The position numbers and the translations under genes were made by a program. Shown here piece by piece: positions 18,512 through 27,388 of a stretch of 64,000 nucleotides of DNA (its first letter is position 1; each line of letters starts with the position of its first letter). The notes below the pieces were generated by a model. It was not told where the DNA came from, searched no databases, and worked only from the letters and a program-made list of their open reading frames with translations. Where the stretch lies: positions 5,263,501-5,327,500 of the forward strand of contig NZ_CP027773.1 in NCBI RefSeq assembly GCF_003019815.1, written 5' to 3'. Origin of the DNA: Variovorax sp. PMC12 (GTDB taxonomy: Bacteria > Pseudomonadota > Gammaproteobacteria > Burkholderiales > Burkholderiaceae_C).

Positions 18512-19383
18512 ACGAGCAGTTCCAGAGGCTGATCGAGCGCGCCGAACAGCTGATCAACCGCATCGAATCGATCCTGCCGCAACCGCTGGCGGAGCCGGCC
18601 GACTGGAACGCATCCATCGCCTGGCGCTATCGCCGCCGCAGCTCGGGCCACGGCGTGCTCGAGCCGGTGAAGCACGTGGCCGCGATGTCGCTCGATTCGC
18701 TCAAGGAAATCGACGTCCAGAAGGAAAAGATCGCGCGCAACACGCAGCAGTTCGTCGAAGGCAAGCCCGCCAACAACGTGCTGCTGACGGGCGCGCGCGG
18801 CACCGGCAAGTCGTCGCTCATCCGTGCCTGCCTGCAGGCCTATGCGCCGCAGGGGTTGCGCCTGATCGAGGTCGACAAGGCCGAGCTGACCGACCTGCCG
18901 GATATCGTCGAGGTGGTCTCGCAGCGGCCAGAGAAATTCATCGTGTTCAGCGACGACCTGAGCTTCGACGAGGGCGAGCCGGGCTACAAGGCGCTGAAGT
19001 CGATCCTCGACGGCTCGATCGCGGCGTCGACGCCCAACGTGCTGATCTACGCGACCAGCAACCGGCGCCACCTGCTGCCCGAGTACATGAAGGACAACCT
19101 CTCGTACACCCACACGGAAGACGGCGAAGTCCATCCGGGCGAGGTGATCGAGGAAAAGATCTCGCTGTCGGAGCGCTTCGGCCTCTGGGTGAGCTTCTAT
19201 CCCTTCAGCCAGAACGAGTACCTGACGATCGTGGGCCAGTGGCTCTCGTCGTTCGGCGTGGACGAGGCCGCCATTGCCGCGGCGCGGCCCGAGGCGCTGG
19301 TCTGGGCGCTGGAGCGCGGTTCGCGCAGCGGACGCGTGGCCTACCAGTTCGCGCGGGACTACGCGGGTCGGAGCAACGCGTGA
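18508..19383 (+). CDS. DUF815-family AAA ATPase
   Basis: 291 residues from ATG 18508, overlapping the argJ stop by four bases. It has a P-loop GARGTGKSSL (about residues 95-104), a Walker B-like FIVFSDDLSF and the sensor region LIYATSNRRHLLPE. These mark the DUF815 ATPase family, whose cellular role is not established. The N-terminal 60 residues are helical. The stop overlaps the GTG of mutT in GTGA, so argJ, this gene and mutT form a translationally coupled chain. Confidence 0.88.
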   Translation: MNEQFQRLIERAEQLINRIESILPQPLAEPADWNASIAWRYRRRSSGHGVLEPVKHVAAMSLDSLKEIDVQKEKIARNTQQFVEGKPANNVLLTGARGTGKSSLIRACLQAYAPQGLRLIEVDKAELTDLPDIVEVVSQRPEKFIVFSDDLSFDEGEPGYKALKSILDGSIAASTPNVLIYATSNRRHLLPEYMKDNLSYTHTEDGEVHPGEVIEEKISLSERFGLWVSFYPFSQNEYLTIVGQWLSSFGVDEAAIAAARPEALVWALERGSRSGRVAYQFARDYAGRSNA

Positions 19384-19826
19384 GCGAGCCGCGCAAGCAC
19401 ACGGAGGTCGCCGTCGGCGTGCTGATCCGCCTGTCGGACGACGCACTGCTGCTCTCGACCCGGCCCGAAGGCAAGGCCTACGCGGGCTACTGGGAATTTC
19501 CCGGCGGCAAGATCGAGGCGGGCGAAACGGTCGAACAGGCGCTGCGGCGCGAGCTGCAGGAAGAGCTCGGCATCACCATCGGCGGCGCCGAGGTCTGGAA
19601 GATCACCGAGCACGACTATCCGCATGCGCTGGTGCGCCTGCACTGGTGCAAGGTGACGGCCTGGACCGGTGAATTCGAGATGCGCGAAGGCCAGCAGATG
19701 GCCTGGCAGCAGTTGCCGCTGGACGTGACGCCGGTGTTGCCGGGCGCGCTGCCCGTGCTGCAGTGGCTGTCCGAGGAGCGTGGGCTGCCGTTCGCGCCGC
19801 AGCCGGCCGCCGCGCCGGCCGACTGA
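19380..19826 (+). CDS. mutT: MutT-type NUDIX hydrolase (8-oxo-dGTP diphosphatase)
   Basis: 148 residues from GTG 19380, which overlaps the previous stop in GTGA. The Nudix box GX5EX7REUXEEXGU is complete at residues 43-65 (GKIEAGE...RELQEELGI). MutT removes 8-oxo-dGTP from the nucleotide pool. The WEFPGGK lead-in and the neighbourhood near secA match mutT in many proteobacteria. The C-terminal PAAAPAD tail is low complexity. Confidence 0.92.
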   Translation: MSEPRKHTEVAVGVLIRLSDDALLLSTRPEGKAYAGYWEFPGGKIEAGETVEQALRRELQEELGITIGGAEVWKITEHDYPHALVRLHWCKVTAWTGEFEMREGQQMAWQQLPLDVTPVLPGALPVLQWLSEERGLPFAPQPAAAPAD

Positions 19827-19829
19827 TTG

Positions 19830-21800
19830 ATGCACCCCAAGTACCGTCCGGATATCGACGGGCTGCGCGCGATCGCGGTGGCCTCCGTGGTCGTGTACCA
19901 CGCCTTCCCCAAGGCGCTGATGGGCGGCTTCATCGGGGTCGACATCTTCTTCGTGATCTCGGGCTTCCTGATCACGACCATCATTCTCCAGAGCCTGGCG
20001 GCGGGTGATTTCAGCTACCGCGACTTCTACGAGCGGCGCATCCGGCGGATCTTCCCGGCGCTGATCGTGGTGCTGCTGGCGACGCTGTGCGCCGGCTGGT
20101 ACCTGCTGCTGTCCGACGAGTTTGCCGAGCTCGGCAAGCAGACGGTGGGCGGCTCGGCGTTCGTGGCCAACCTGGTGTTCTGGAGCGAGTCGGGCTACTT
20201 CGACACGGCCGCCGAGACCAAGCCGCTGCTGCACCTGTGGTCGCTGGGCATCGAGGAGCAGTTCTACATTTTCTGGCCGCTGCTGCTGGGGCTGGCATGG
20301 CGCAAGCGCTGGCCGATCGTGCGCGTGGTGCTGGCGGTGGCGGCGGTGTCGCTGCTGGTCAACGTGACCACGGTCCATCCGCTGCCGGCGGCGTCGTTCT
20401 ACTCGCCGGCTTCCCGTTTCTGGGAGCTCATGGTGGGCGGCATCCTGGCCTGCATGCGGCTGAAGCCGCCTGCGCCGAATGCCTGGCGCAGCCATGCGCA
20501 GTCGGTGCTGGGCGTGGGGCTGATCGTGCTCGGGCTGGTCATGATCCGCAGCAACAAGTCGTTCCCGGGCTGGTGGGCGCTGCTGCCCACGCTGGGCGCG
20601 GTGAGCTGCATCGCAGCCGGGCCGAACGGCGTGCTGAACAAGTACCTGCTGTCGAACCGGGTGATGGTGTGGATCGGCCTCATCAGCTATCCGCTGTACC
20701 TGTGGCACTGGCCGCTGCTCGCGTTCGTGCGCATCGTGGAGGCCGATCCGCTGCATCCGTCGCCGGTGTATCGCGCCGGTGCGATGGTGGCGAGCGTGCT
20801 GCTGGCCTGGGGCACCTACCGTTTCATCGAACGCTTCGCCAGGAATCGCCCCGGCCCCGGCACCATCAAGGTGCTGGGTGCGGGCATGGTGCTGGTGGCA
20901 GCGGCAGGCGTCGCGATCTTCCTGGGCGTGCCCGGGCCGCGCAATGACAGCGAAAGGCTGCAGATCGTCGCCAATGCCACGCTGGACGCCGACTACTACG
21001 CGGGCTTCAAGCTCGACCAGATCGGCGAGCAGCTGGTCTACAAGACCGGCAACGGACCGAAGCGCGTGCTGTTCGTGGGCGACAGCCACGTGCAGCAGTA
21101 CGCGCCGCGGGTGATGGAGCTGTCGCGCACGCTGGCGATGCCGGACAAGTCGGCTTGGTTCGTCACCCAGGGGGCGTGCCCGGCGGTGCCCGGCGTTCAG
21201 GCCGACAAGAACATCGGCTGCGCCGAGCGGCGCGACGCCATGCTGGCCTATGCGATGGGCCCCGAGGTCGACTCGGTGGTCATCGGCGGCTGTTGGAACT
21301 GCTACTTCGTCGGCCACGGCGCGCTGGAATACTATTTCCGCGATGCCGACAACAAGGTCCATCCGTTCCAGGGCGGCGACGGCATCGAACGCTCCCTCGC
21401 GTCGCTGGAAGCCACGCTGCGAGAGCTGGCGCGGCACAAGAAGGTGTACCTGCTGCTCGACAACCCGGGCGGCGAGGAGTTCACGCCCAAGCGCCTGATC
21501 GAAGGCAGCCGCCTGACGCGCATGGAGGCGATGAGCTCCACGCCGACGGCCCCGTTGCCGGCCGACCAGAAGCAGCTCAACGACCGGCTGCGTGCGATTG
21601 CCGAAGCAAGCGGCGCGGAGCCCATCGACGCGATGGCGGTGCTTTGCAAGAACGACCAGTGCCTGCGCACGATGCCCGACGGATCGCCCGCCTACAAGGA
21701 CGCCGATCACCTTCGGCCGCGCTACACCCGTGAAGAGGCGAGCTATTTCGACCGCACCGTCCGCACCGCGCCGGCCGCGGCCGCAGCGCAGCCGCGTTGA
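19830..21800 (+). CDS. OafA-type acyltransferase with SGNH domain (tandem copy 1)
   Basis: 656 residues from ATG 19830. The N-terminal acyltransferase-3 domain has about ten membrane helices and the family block RPDIDGLRAIAV, with VYHAFP and the HLWSLGIEEQFYIFWPLLLG region. A periplasmic SGNH-hydrolase-like domain follows from about residue 400, with VLFVGDSHVQQY (catalytic Ser) and the late DADHLRP (Asp/His). Such proteins O-acylate lipopolysaccharide, exopolysaccharide or peptidoglycan. The substrate is unknown. It begins three bases after the mutT stop and its own stop overlaps a possible TTG start of copy 2. Confidence 0.93.
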   Translation: MHPKYRPDIDGLRAIAVASVVVYHAFPKALMGGFIGVDIFFVISGFLITTIILQSLAAGDFSYRDFYERRIRRIFPALIVVLLATLCAGWYLLLSDEFAELGKQTVGGSAFVANLVFWSESGYFDTAAETKPLLHLWSLGIEEQFYIFWPLLLGLAWRKRWPIVRVVLAVAAVSLLVNVTTVHPLPAASFYSPASRFWELMVGGILACMRLKPPAPNAWRSHAQSVLGVGLIVLGLVMIRSNKSFPGWWALLPTLGAVSCIAAGPNGVLNKYLLSNRVMVWIGLISYPLYLWHWPLLAFVRIVEADPLHPSPVYRAGAMVASVLLAWGTYRFIERFARNRPGPGTIKVLGAGMVLVAAAGVAIFLGVPGPRNDSERLQIVANATLDADYYAGFKLDQIGEQLVYKTGNGPKRVLFVGDSHVQQYAPRVMELSRTLAMPDKSAWFVTQGACPAVPGVQADKNIGCAERRDAMLAYAMGPEVDSVVIGGCWNCYFVGHGALEYYFRDADNKVHPFQGGDGIERSLASLEATLRELARHKKVYLLLDNPGGEEFTPKRLIEGSRLTRMEAMSSTPTAPLPADQKQLNDRLRAIAEASGAEPIDAMAVLCKNDQCLRTMPDGSPAYKDADHLRPRYTREEASYFDRTVRTAPAAAAAQPR

Positions 21801-21817
21801 GCGAGGCGCCGCGCACG

Positions 21818-23785
21818 ATGCACCCCAAGTACCGCCCTGACATTGACGGCCTGCGTGCCATCGCGGTCGGCTCGGTGCTGGTCTATCACGCGTTCCCGAG
21901 CCTGCTGCCGGGCGGCTTCATCGGGGTCGACATCTTCTTCGTGATCTCGGGTTTCCTGATCACGACCATCCTTCTGCAGAGCCTGGCGGCGGGCGACTTC
22001 AGCTACCGCGACTTCTATGCGCGGCGCATCCGGCGCATCTTTCCAGCGCTGGTGCTCGTGCTGCTCGCCACGCTGGCGTTCGGCTGGTATGTGCTGCTGC
22101 CGGGCGAGTTCTCGCAGCTGGGCAAGCAGACCACCGGCGGCGCGGCCTTCTTTGCCAACCTTGTGTTCCTCGGCGAGGCGGGCTACTTCGACGCGTCGGC
22201 GGAGACCAAGCCGCTGCTGCACCTGTGGTCGCTGGGCATCGAGGAGCAGTTCTACATCTTCTGGCCCCTGCTGCTGGGGCTGGCCTGGCGAAAGCGCTGG
22301 CCGATCCTGAAGGTGACGCTGGCGGTGGCCGTGGTTTCGTTCCTGGTCAACGTGCTCACGGTGCAGCCGCACCGCGCGGCCGCCTTCTACTCGCCGCTCT
22401 CGCGGGCCTGGGAGCTGATGGCCGGCGGCCTGCTGGCGGCCATGCGGCTGCGGCCGGCCGTGGCTTCGGACAGTTCACGCACCGCGATGCTGCGGCATGC
22501 GCAGTCCGTCGTCGGCATCGGGCTGATCGCCTGGGGACTCTTCGCGGTTCACAGCACGAGGGCGTTTCCGGGCTGGTGGGCCCTGGTGCCGGTGCTCGGT
22601 GCGGTCAGCTGCATTGCGGCGGGCCCGGGCGGCGTGCTGAACCGCTACCTGCTGTCGAACAGGCTCATGGTGTGGATCGGCCTGATCAGCTACCCGCTGT
22701 ACCTGTGGCACTGGCCGCTGCTCTCTTATGCGCGCATCGTCGCGGGCGGGGAGCCGTCGCTGCAGGTGCGCATCGCGATGGTGGCAGCCGCGATCGTGCT
22801 GGCCTGGGCCACGTATCGTTTCGTCGAGCGCTTCGTCAAGCTGCATCTCTCGCAAGCCATGCTGCGCGGATTGGCGGGCGGCGGCGCGGCGCTGGCGCTG
22901 GCCGGCGTGCTGGTCTTCACAGGCACGCCGCTTCCTCGCCACGACAGCCCGGCCCTGCAGGCCGTGGCCGACGCGGTGCAGGAAGACAACTATTACGAGG
23001 GCCTGCAGGAGACAGCGCTGGGCGGGCAGTTCGTCTACAAGGCCGGCAGCGGCAGGCACAACGTATTGCTGATCGGCGACAGCCACATCGAGCAGTACGC
23101 ACCCCGCGCGCTGGAGTTGGCCCGCACGCAGCCCGACCTGGCGCGCACGGCGTACTTCGCGACCCAGGGGGCTTGCCCTCCGGTGCCCGGCATGTTCAGC
23201 AGCGCCGACATGGCCTGCGACCAGCGTCGCAAGGCGGTGCTGGATCTGGCGCTGAAGCCCGAGGTCGATTCCGTGGTGATCGGCGCGTGCTGGAGCTGCT
23301 ATTTCACCGGCACCGGCCCGATGGCGAACTACTTCGTGGACGACAGGCAGGCCGTGCACCCGTTCCTCAACGGAGACGGCGTCGAGCTGGCGTTGAAGTC
23401 GCTGGGCGACGTTCTTAAGCGGCTGTCGGCGCTGAAGCCGGTGTATCTGGTGCTCGGGAATCCGGTCGGTATGGATTTCGATCCGCTCCGGCAGATCGAG
23501 GGCAGCCGGCTCGGTGACCTGAGGGCCTCCAGCGGACTCAAGGCGCCGATGCCGCACGACCAGGCACTGTTCAATGCGCGGCTGAAGCAGGTCGCGCAAG
23601 CCAGCGGTGCGCGGGTCATCGAGCCGTTTGCCAGCCTGTGCGCGGGCGAAGAGTGCATCCGCAGCATGCCGGACGATGGTTCGCCGGCCTACAAGGACAT
23701 CGGCCACCTTCGGCCGAGGTATGCGCGCAGCTTTGCGACGTACATCGACCCGGCGCTGCTGGACGAGGGCGGCGCCGCAAAGTAG
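21818..23785 (+). CDS. OafA-type acyltransferase with SGNH domain (tandem copy 2)
   Basis: 655 residues from ATG 21818; a TTG at 21797 overlapping the previous stop would add seven residues. The architecture is the same as the preceding gene: acyltransferase-3 domain from MHPKYRPDIDGLRAIAV, then an SGNH domain with VLLIGDSHIEQY and KDIGHLRPRY. The two proteins are collinear over their whole length and parts are nearly identical even at DNA level, for example the segment coding FIGVDIFFVISGF. The periplasmic halves differ more, which suggests separate acceptor substrates. Confidence 0.93.
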   Translation: MHPKYRPDIDGLRAIAVGSVLVYHAFPSLLPGGFIGVDIFFVISGFLITTILLQSLAAGDFSYRDFYARRIRRIFPALVLVLLATLAFGWYVLLPGEFSQLGKQTTGGAAFFANLVFLGEAGYFDASAETKPLLHLWSLGIEEQFYIFWPLLLGLAWRKRWPILKVTLAVAVVSFLVNVLTVQPHRAAAFYSPLSRAWELMAGGLLAAMRLRPAVASDSSRTAMLRHAQSVVGIGLIAWGLFAVHSTRAFPGWWALVPVLGAVSCIAAGPGGVLNRYLLSNRLMVWIGLISYPLYLWHWPLLSYARIVAGGEPSLQVRIAMVAAAIVLAWATYRFVERFVKLHLSQAMLRGLAGGGAALALAGVLVFTGTPLPRHDSPALQAVADAVQEDNYYEGLQETALGGQFVYKAGSGRHNVLLIGDSHIEQYAPRALELARTQPDLARTAYFATQGACPPVPGMFSSADMACDQRRKAVLDLALKPEVDSVVIGACWSCYFTGTGPMANYFVDDRQAVHPFLNGDGVELALKSLGDVLKRLSALKPVYLVLGNPVGMDFDPLRQIEGSRLGDLRASSGLKAPMPHDQALFNARLKQVAQASGARVIEPFASLCAGEECIRSMPDDGSPAYKDIGHLRPRYARSFATYIDPALLDEGGAAK

Positions 23786-23797
23786 CTTTTGCCGGGG

Positions 23798-24007
23798 TTA
23801 CTGGATCTTCGGGTCGCCGAAGGGTTCTTCGTCCGGCGGCGCCTCGGCCGGCATCCGGAATTCCTCGCTGGCCCACGCACCCAGGTCGATGCCCTTGCAG
23901 CGTGCGCTGCAGAAGGGCCGGTAGGCGTTGCTGGGGGCGTAGATGCTGTCGCCGCCGCACGTGGGACAGCGGACGATCCGCTCGCCTTTGTCGTTCACCG
24001 CGGTCAT
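23798..24007 (-). CDS. yacG: DNA gyrase inhibitor / zinc protein YacG
   Basis: 69 residues. Four cysteines, Cys14, Cys17, Cys33 and Cys37, in C-X2-C-X15-C-X3-C spacing form the YacG zinc finger, with RPFCSARCKGIDLGAW as the family core. YacG inhibits DNA gyrase by binding GyrB. It overlaps the zapD stop in a four-base overlap, and the order coaE-zapD-yacG is conserved in proteobacteria. It is convergent with the acyltransferase pair. Confidence 0.93.
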   Translation of the reverse strand: MTAVNDKGERIVRCPTCGGDSIYAPSNAYRPFCSARCKGIDLGAWASEEFRMPAEAPPDEEPFGDPKIQ

Positions 24008-24759
24008 GCGCAGAGGGTCAGCTCGAAAGGCGCGTCGTCCGAGCTTTGATGCAGGCGGTCGTCCTTGTCGTGGCGCATGAGGCGCACCGACACCATGAGG
24101 CGATTGCCGCTGATTTCAGGAATGAGGCCCAGCTTGGGGTCGATGCGCAGGCGCAGCAGCTGGAAGCTGCGGCCCTGGGGCAGGTTCTGCTGGAACTGGC
24201 CGTTGGTGGCGATCACCTTGTACGGCACGTCGGCGTCGCGCAGCAGCTTGAGCAGCAGGTAGATCGACGAGGCCAGCGGCGAGAGCGTGTTCGACCAGCG
24301 TTCGAGGTCGGCGCGGCGGCTGGCCGGCGGGCGATGCTGCCAGGCGTAGTAGGCGGGCAGGTCGAATTCGCAGGTGCCGCCCGGAATGCCGGCGCGGCTG
24401 CGGATGCTCATGAGCCACTCGTTTTCCGTCAACGCCTGCCCGGCCTTGCCGGCCACGCCGTTGAGGGCGCTGAAGTTGCGCTCGAGCTGGCCGATGACCT
24501 GGTCGAGCACCGTCTCGGCAATGGCCGGGTTGCCGCGGTAGCTGTTGAAGACGGTCTTGTGCTTGTCGAGGTCGCGCAGGACATCGGCCTTGAGGTCGGC
24601 CCGCGCGGCGACGTCCATGATCTCGAAGATCGTGATCAGGGCGTAGTGGTGGGACAGCGGCGATTCAGCGGGTACCAGCTCGCCCAGGCGGCGAAACAGG
24701 TGCTCCAGCCGCAGGTAGGTGCGGATGCGCTCGTTGAAGGGGTACTCGTAAAGGATCAC
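24004..24759 (-). CDS. zapD: Cell division protein ZapD
   Basis: 251 residues beginning MILYEYPFNERIRTYLRLE, the ZapD (DUF1342) signature. ZapD binds the FtsZ C-terminal tail and bundles protofilaments at the division ring. Conserved interior blocks include FEIMDVAARADLKADVLRDL and CEFDLPAYYAWQ. It is the middle gene of a coaE-zapD-yacG set, but here coaE is separated from it by the AlgX-like and MBOAT genes. Confidence 0.95.
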   Translation of the reverse strand: MILYEYPFNERIRTYLRLEHLFRRLGELVPAESPLSHHYALITIFEIMDVAARADLKADVLRDLDKHKTVFNSYRGNPAIAETVLDQVIGQLERNFSALNGVAGKAGQALTENEWLMSIRSRAGIPGGTCEFDLPAYYAWQHRPPASRRADLERWSNTLSPLASSIYLLLKLLRDADVPYKVIATNGQFQQNLPQGRSFQLLRLRIDPKLGLIPEISGNRLMVSVRLMRHDKDDRLHQSSDDAPFELTLCA

Positions 24760-24789
24760 GCGTATCGTTTTTTCACGTCAGGTTCGAGC

Positions 24790-25824
24790 TCATTGCGACT
24801 TGGCTGCCGGCGGCGGAAACACTTGTCGCACAGCCTCCAGCATACGCTGACCGAAAAGAATGTATCCGCGGGTCGAGACATGGGTTTCGTTGGCGGGGAA
24901 AAGGTCCATGACCTTGAAGCGGTTCTGCTCCGCGAGCGCGAACAGGTCCGGCCCGATATTTTGCGGGTTGAACGCGGCCCTGAACTCGTCGGCATGGTTT
25001 TGTTGCAAATACACCGTGCTCTTGTTCGGGACCACCATCCAGACGACCTTGTAGGGCGCGGCGGTGGTCTCGAAGCTCTTCATGAACCGGGCCGACTTGA
25101 CCGACAGCGCCGGGTTGACGCGGTCTTCGGCGGTCATGAGCAGCTTGTCGCAGGCGTGGTGGCTGAACTGCTTGCAGCCGTCGGGCACGACGCGCGCGTC
25201 GATCAGCGGGCCCCAGCGCTCGGGCGTGTTGGTCCAGCTGTCGGAGGCCAGGATGGCCTTGGTGTTGTGGTACGTGTACCAGCCGCTGAGCAGTTCGGCG
25301 TCCCAGTTGAGCTGGAAGCCGGGCGCTGGCTTGGCCGGGTTTTCGAAGGGGGGCGGCGTCGGCTTGAAGGCATGCTTCATGGTTGCGCAGGACTCGGACT
25401 TCTGGATGCGGTCCTCGAGCAGCCGCTCGATGCTCTCGATGATCACGACCTTGCCCTTGAAGCCGGACTTTTCGAGCCAGCTCGAGAAGTCGCCGCACAC
25501 CACGCCGCCGAGGTTGTCCCAGTGCGTGGTGGTCATCTTGTAGCCCGCGCCCACCAGCGCCGATTGCCAGGCGTAGCGCACCGAGAAGCTGTCGCCGATC
25601 ACGAGGATGTCGGCCTCGTTGATCGGCCAGGTCTTGACGTCGGCGTCCGGAATGGGCGGCGGCGGCTCGTGCCAGCCGAATTCGCGCTCGGAGATGCGCC
25701 CGATGCGCGTCAGGTCGCCATAGGGAATGGGCGTGAAGAGGCTGGTCAGCAGCAGGGCGCAGCACACCAGGTAGCCCGCGGCGAAGATGCGAAGCCAAAC
25801 CTTGGCCGATTTCGTGTCTTCCAT
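24790..25824 (-). CDS. AlgX/AlgJ-like SGNH acetyltransferase partner
   Basis: 344 residues from ATG 25824. One N-terminal membrane anchor (about residues 10-30) precedes a periplasmic domain with the SGNH block I ILVIGDSFSVRYAW and a C-terminal NETHVSTRG that can supply the catalytic histidine. This is the AlgX/AlgJ type that transfers acetyl groups to polysaccharide in the periplasm after an MBOAT protein moves them across the membrane. It is encoded one base after the MBOAT gene on the same strand, its expected partner. The polysaccharide is unknown; no alginate biosynthesis gene is in the window. Confidence 0.85.
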   Translation of the reverse strand: MEDTKSAKVWLRIFAAGYLVCCALLLTSLFTPIPYGDLTRIGRISEREFGWHEPPPPIPDADVKTWPINEADILVIGDSFSVRYAWQSALVGAGYKMTTTHWDNLGGVVCGDFSSWLEKSGFKGKVVIIESIERLLEDRIQKSESCATMKHAFKPTPPPFENPAKPAPGFQLNWDAELLSGWYTYHNTKAILASDSWTNTPERWGPLIDARVVPDGCKQFSHHACDKLLMTAEDRVNPALSVKSARFMKSFETTAAPYKVVWMVVPNKSTVYLQQNHADEFRAAFNPQNIGPDLFALAEQNRFKVMDLFPANETHVSTRGYILFGQRMLEAVRQVFPPPAAKSQ

Positions 25825-25825
25825 G

Positions 25826-27319
25826 TCAGAACTGGAAATAGAGGAACGGGCTGTAGCTGCCGAACTTCGACAGGCACAAGCCAAAGAGATAGACGCAGCC
25901 CAGGCCCGTGACCCAGGTCGCCAGCAGCTGCAGGCGCGGGCGGCCGGCCAGGCCGGCGACACTCGGGATCCAGCGGTCGAGCGTGATCGTGGGCGGCAGC
26001 GCCAGGCAGATCACCAGGCCGGCCAGGATGGTCTGGAAGAACTCCGGCTTGCGGAACGGTACCTTGAACTCGCTGAATGCCGAGACGGGGGCGCCGTGCA
26101 TGCCCAGCATGCCCTTGTAGATCTCGATGGCGGCCGACATGCTGTCGGCGCGGAACACGACCCAGGCGATCATGACGCAGACGAAGGTGATGAACCATCC
26201 GGCCACGCGGCCGTACCACGTGGTCCTGGTGTTGCCGCGGCGCACCTTGGCATTCCAGAAATGGTTGACCATGAGATAGGCACCGTGCAGCGCGCCCCAG
26301 ATCACGAAAGTCCACGCCGCGCCGTGCCACAGGCCGCCCAGCAGCATCGTCAGGAACAGGTTGATGTAGCGGCGCGCCGGTCCCTTGCGGTTGCCGCCCA
26401 GCGGCACGTAGAGGTAGTCGCGCAGGAAGGTCGACAGCGAGATGTGCCAGCGGCGCCAGAACTCGATCATGTTGGTCGACTTGTACGGCGAGCGGAAGTT
26501 GAGCGGCAGCTGCACGCCCACGCACAGCGACAGGCCCACTGCCATGTCCGAATAGCCGGAGAAGTCGAAGTAGATCTGCAGCGTATAGGCCAGCACGCCG
26601 AACCAGGCCGTGTACAGCGAAGGCGCCACGCCTTCGTGCACGCCCTTGAACATCATGTCCGCGTACTGCCCCAACGGGTCGGCGATCAGCATCTTCTTGG
26701 ACAGGCCGAAGACGAAGATGCCCAGCCCGAGCGCCAGGTTGCGGGCGTTGATCCTGTAGGTGGCCGGGTTGTTGAACTGCGGCATCATCTGCGCGTGATG
26801 CAGCACGGGGCCCGCGATCAGGTGCGGGAAATAGGTCACGAACAGGACGTAGTGGATGAAGCTGCGCTCGTGCACCTTGCCTTGCCAGCAGTCGACCAGG
26901 AACGCGATCTGCGTGAAGGTATAGAACGAGATGCCGATCGGCAGCACGATGTGCACCAGGTCGATCTGCGAGAAGCCCGCAGCGGCCAGGCCGGCGTCGA
27001 TGTTCTCCAGGAAGAAGTTGGCGTACTTGAAGATCGCCAGCACACCCAGGTTGACCACCAGCGCGATGATCAGCAGGGCCTTGCGGTGCTTGTCTTCCCG
27101 CCCCGGAGACGGGGTCAGCCGCAGTCCGAACCAGTAGTTGATGCAGATCGACCCCAGCAGCAGCGGAAGCGCCTTGACGCTCCACCAGCCGTAGAAGAAA
27201 AGCGAGGCCAGTGCCAGGAAACCCGCCGCCGACCGGGGACTGCGCGCGCCGATCAGGAAGAAGCCGATCAGGACCAGCGGGAAAAATACAAAGATGAAAG
27301 GGTACGAATTGAAAAGCAT
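25826..27319 (-). CDS. MBOAT-family O-acyltransferase (AlgI-like)
   Basis: 497 residues with about ten or more membrane helices. The MBOAT/AlgI landmarks are FFYGWW near the N-terminus, FWRRWHISLSTFLRDYLYVPLGG (split over two motifs) and the catalytic-histidine motif LWHGAAWTFV. AlgI-type proteins move acetyl groups through the inner membrane to a periplasmic SGNH protein. The AlgX-like gene follows directly. The pair probably O-acetylates an exopolysaccharide or cell-wall polymer. Confidence 0.92.
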   Translation of the reverse strand: MLFNSYPFIFVFFPLVLIGFFLIGARSPRSAAGFLALASLFFYGWWSVKALPLLLGSICINYWFGLRLTPSPGREDKHRKALLIIALVVNLGVLAIFKYANFFLENIDAGLAAAGFSQIDLVHIVLPIGISFYTFTQIAFLVDCWQGKVHERSFIHYVLFVTYFPHLIAGPVLHHAQMMPQFNNPATYRINARNLALGLGIFVFGLSKKMLIADPLGQYADMMFKGVHEGVAPSLYTAWFGVLAYTLQIYFDFSGYSDMAVGLSLCVGVQLPLNFRSPYKSTNMIEFWRRWHISLSTFLRDYLYVPLGGNRKGPARRYINLFLTMLLGGLWHGAAWTFVIWGALHGAYLMVNHFWNAKVRRGNTRTTWYGRVAGWFITFVCVMIAWVVFRADSMSAAIEIYKGMLGMHGAPVSAFSEFKVPFRKPEFFQTILAGLVICLALPPTITLDRWIPSVAGLAGRPRLQLLATWVTGLGCVYLFGLCLSKFGSYSPFLYFQF

Positions 27320-27388
27320 CGTGAGGGGCGCTTAGGCGTGCGCCGTTTGACGTGATCGTCGTGTAGCCGTCGCGGCGTCAATCGTTAA

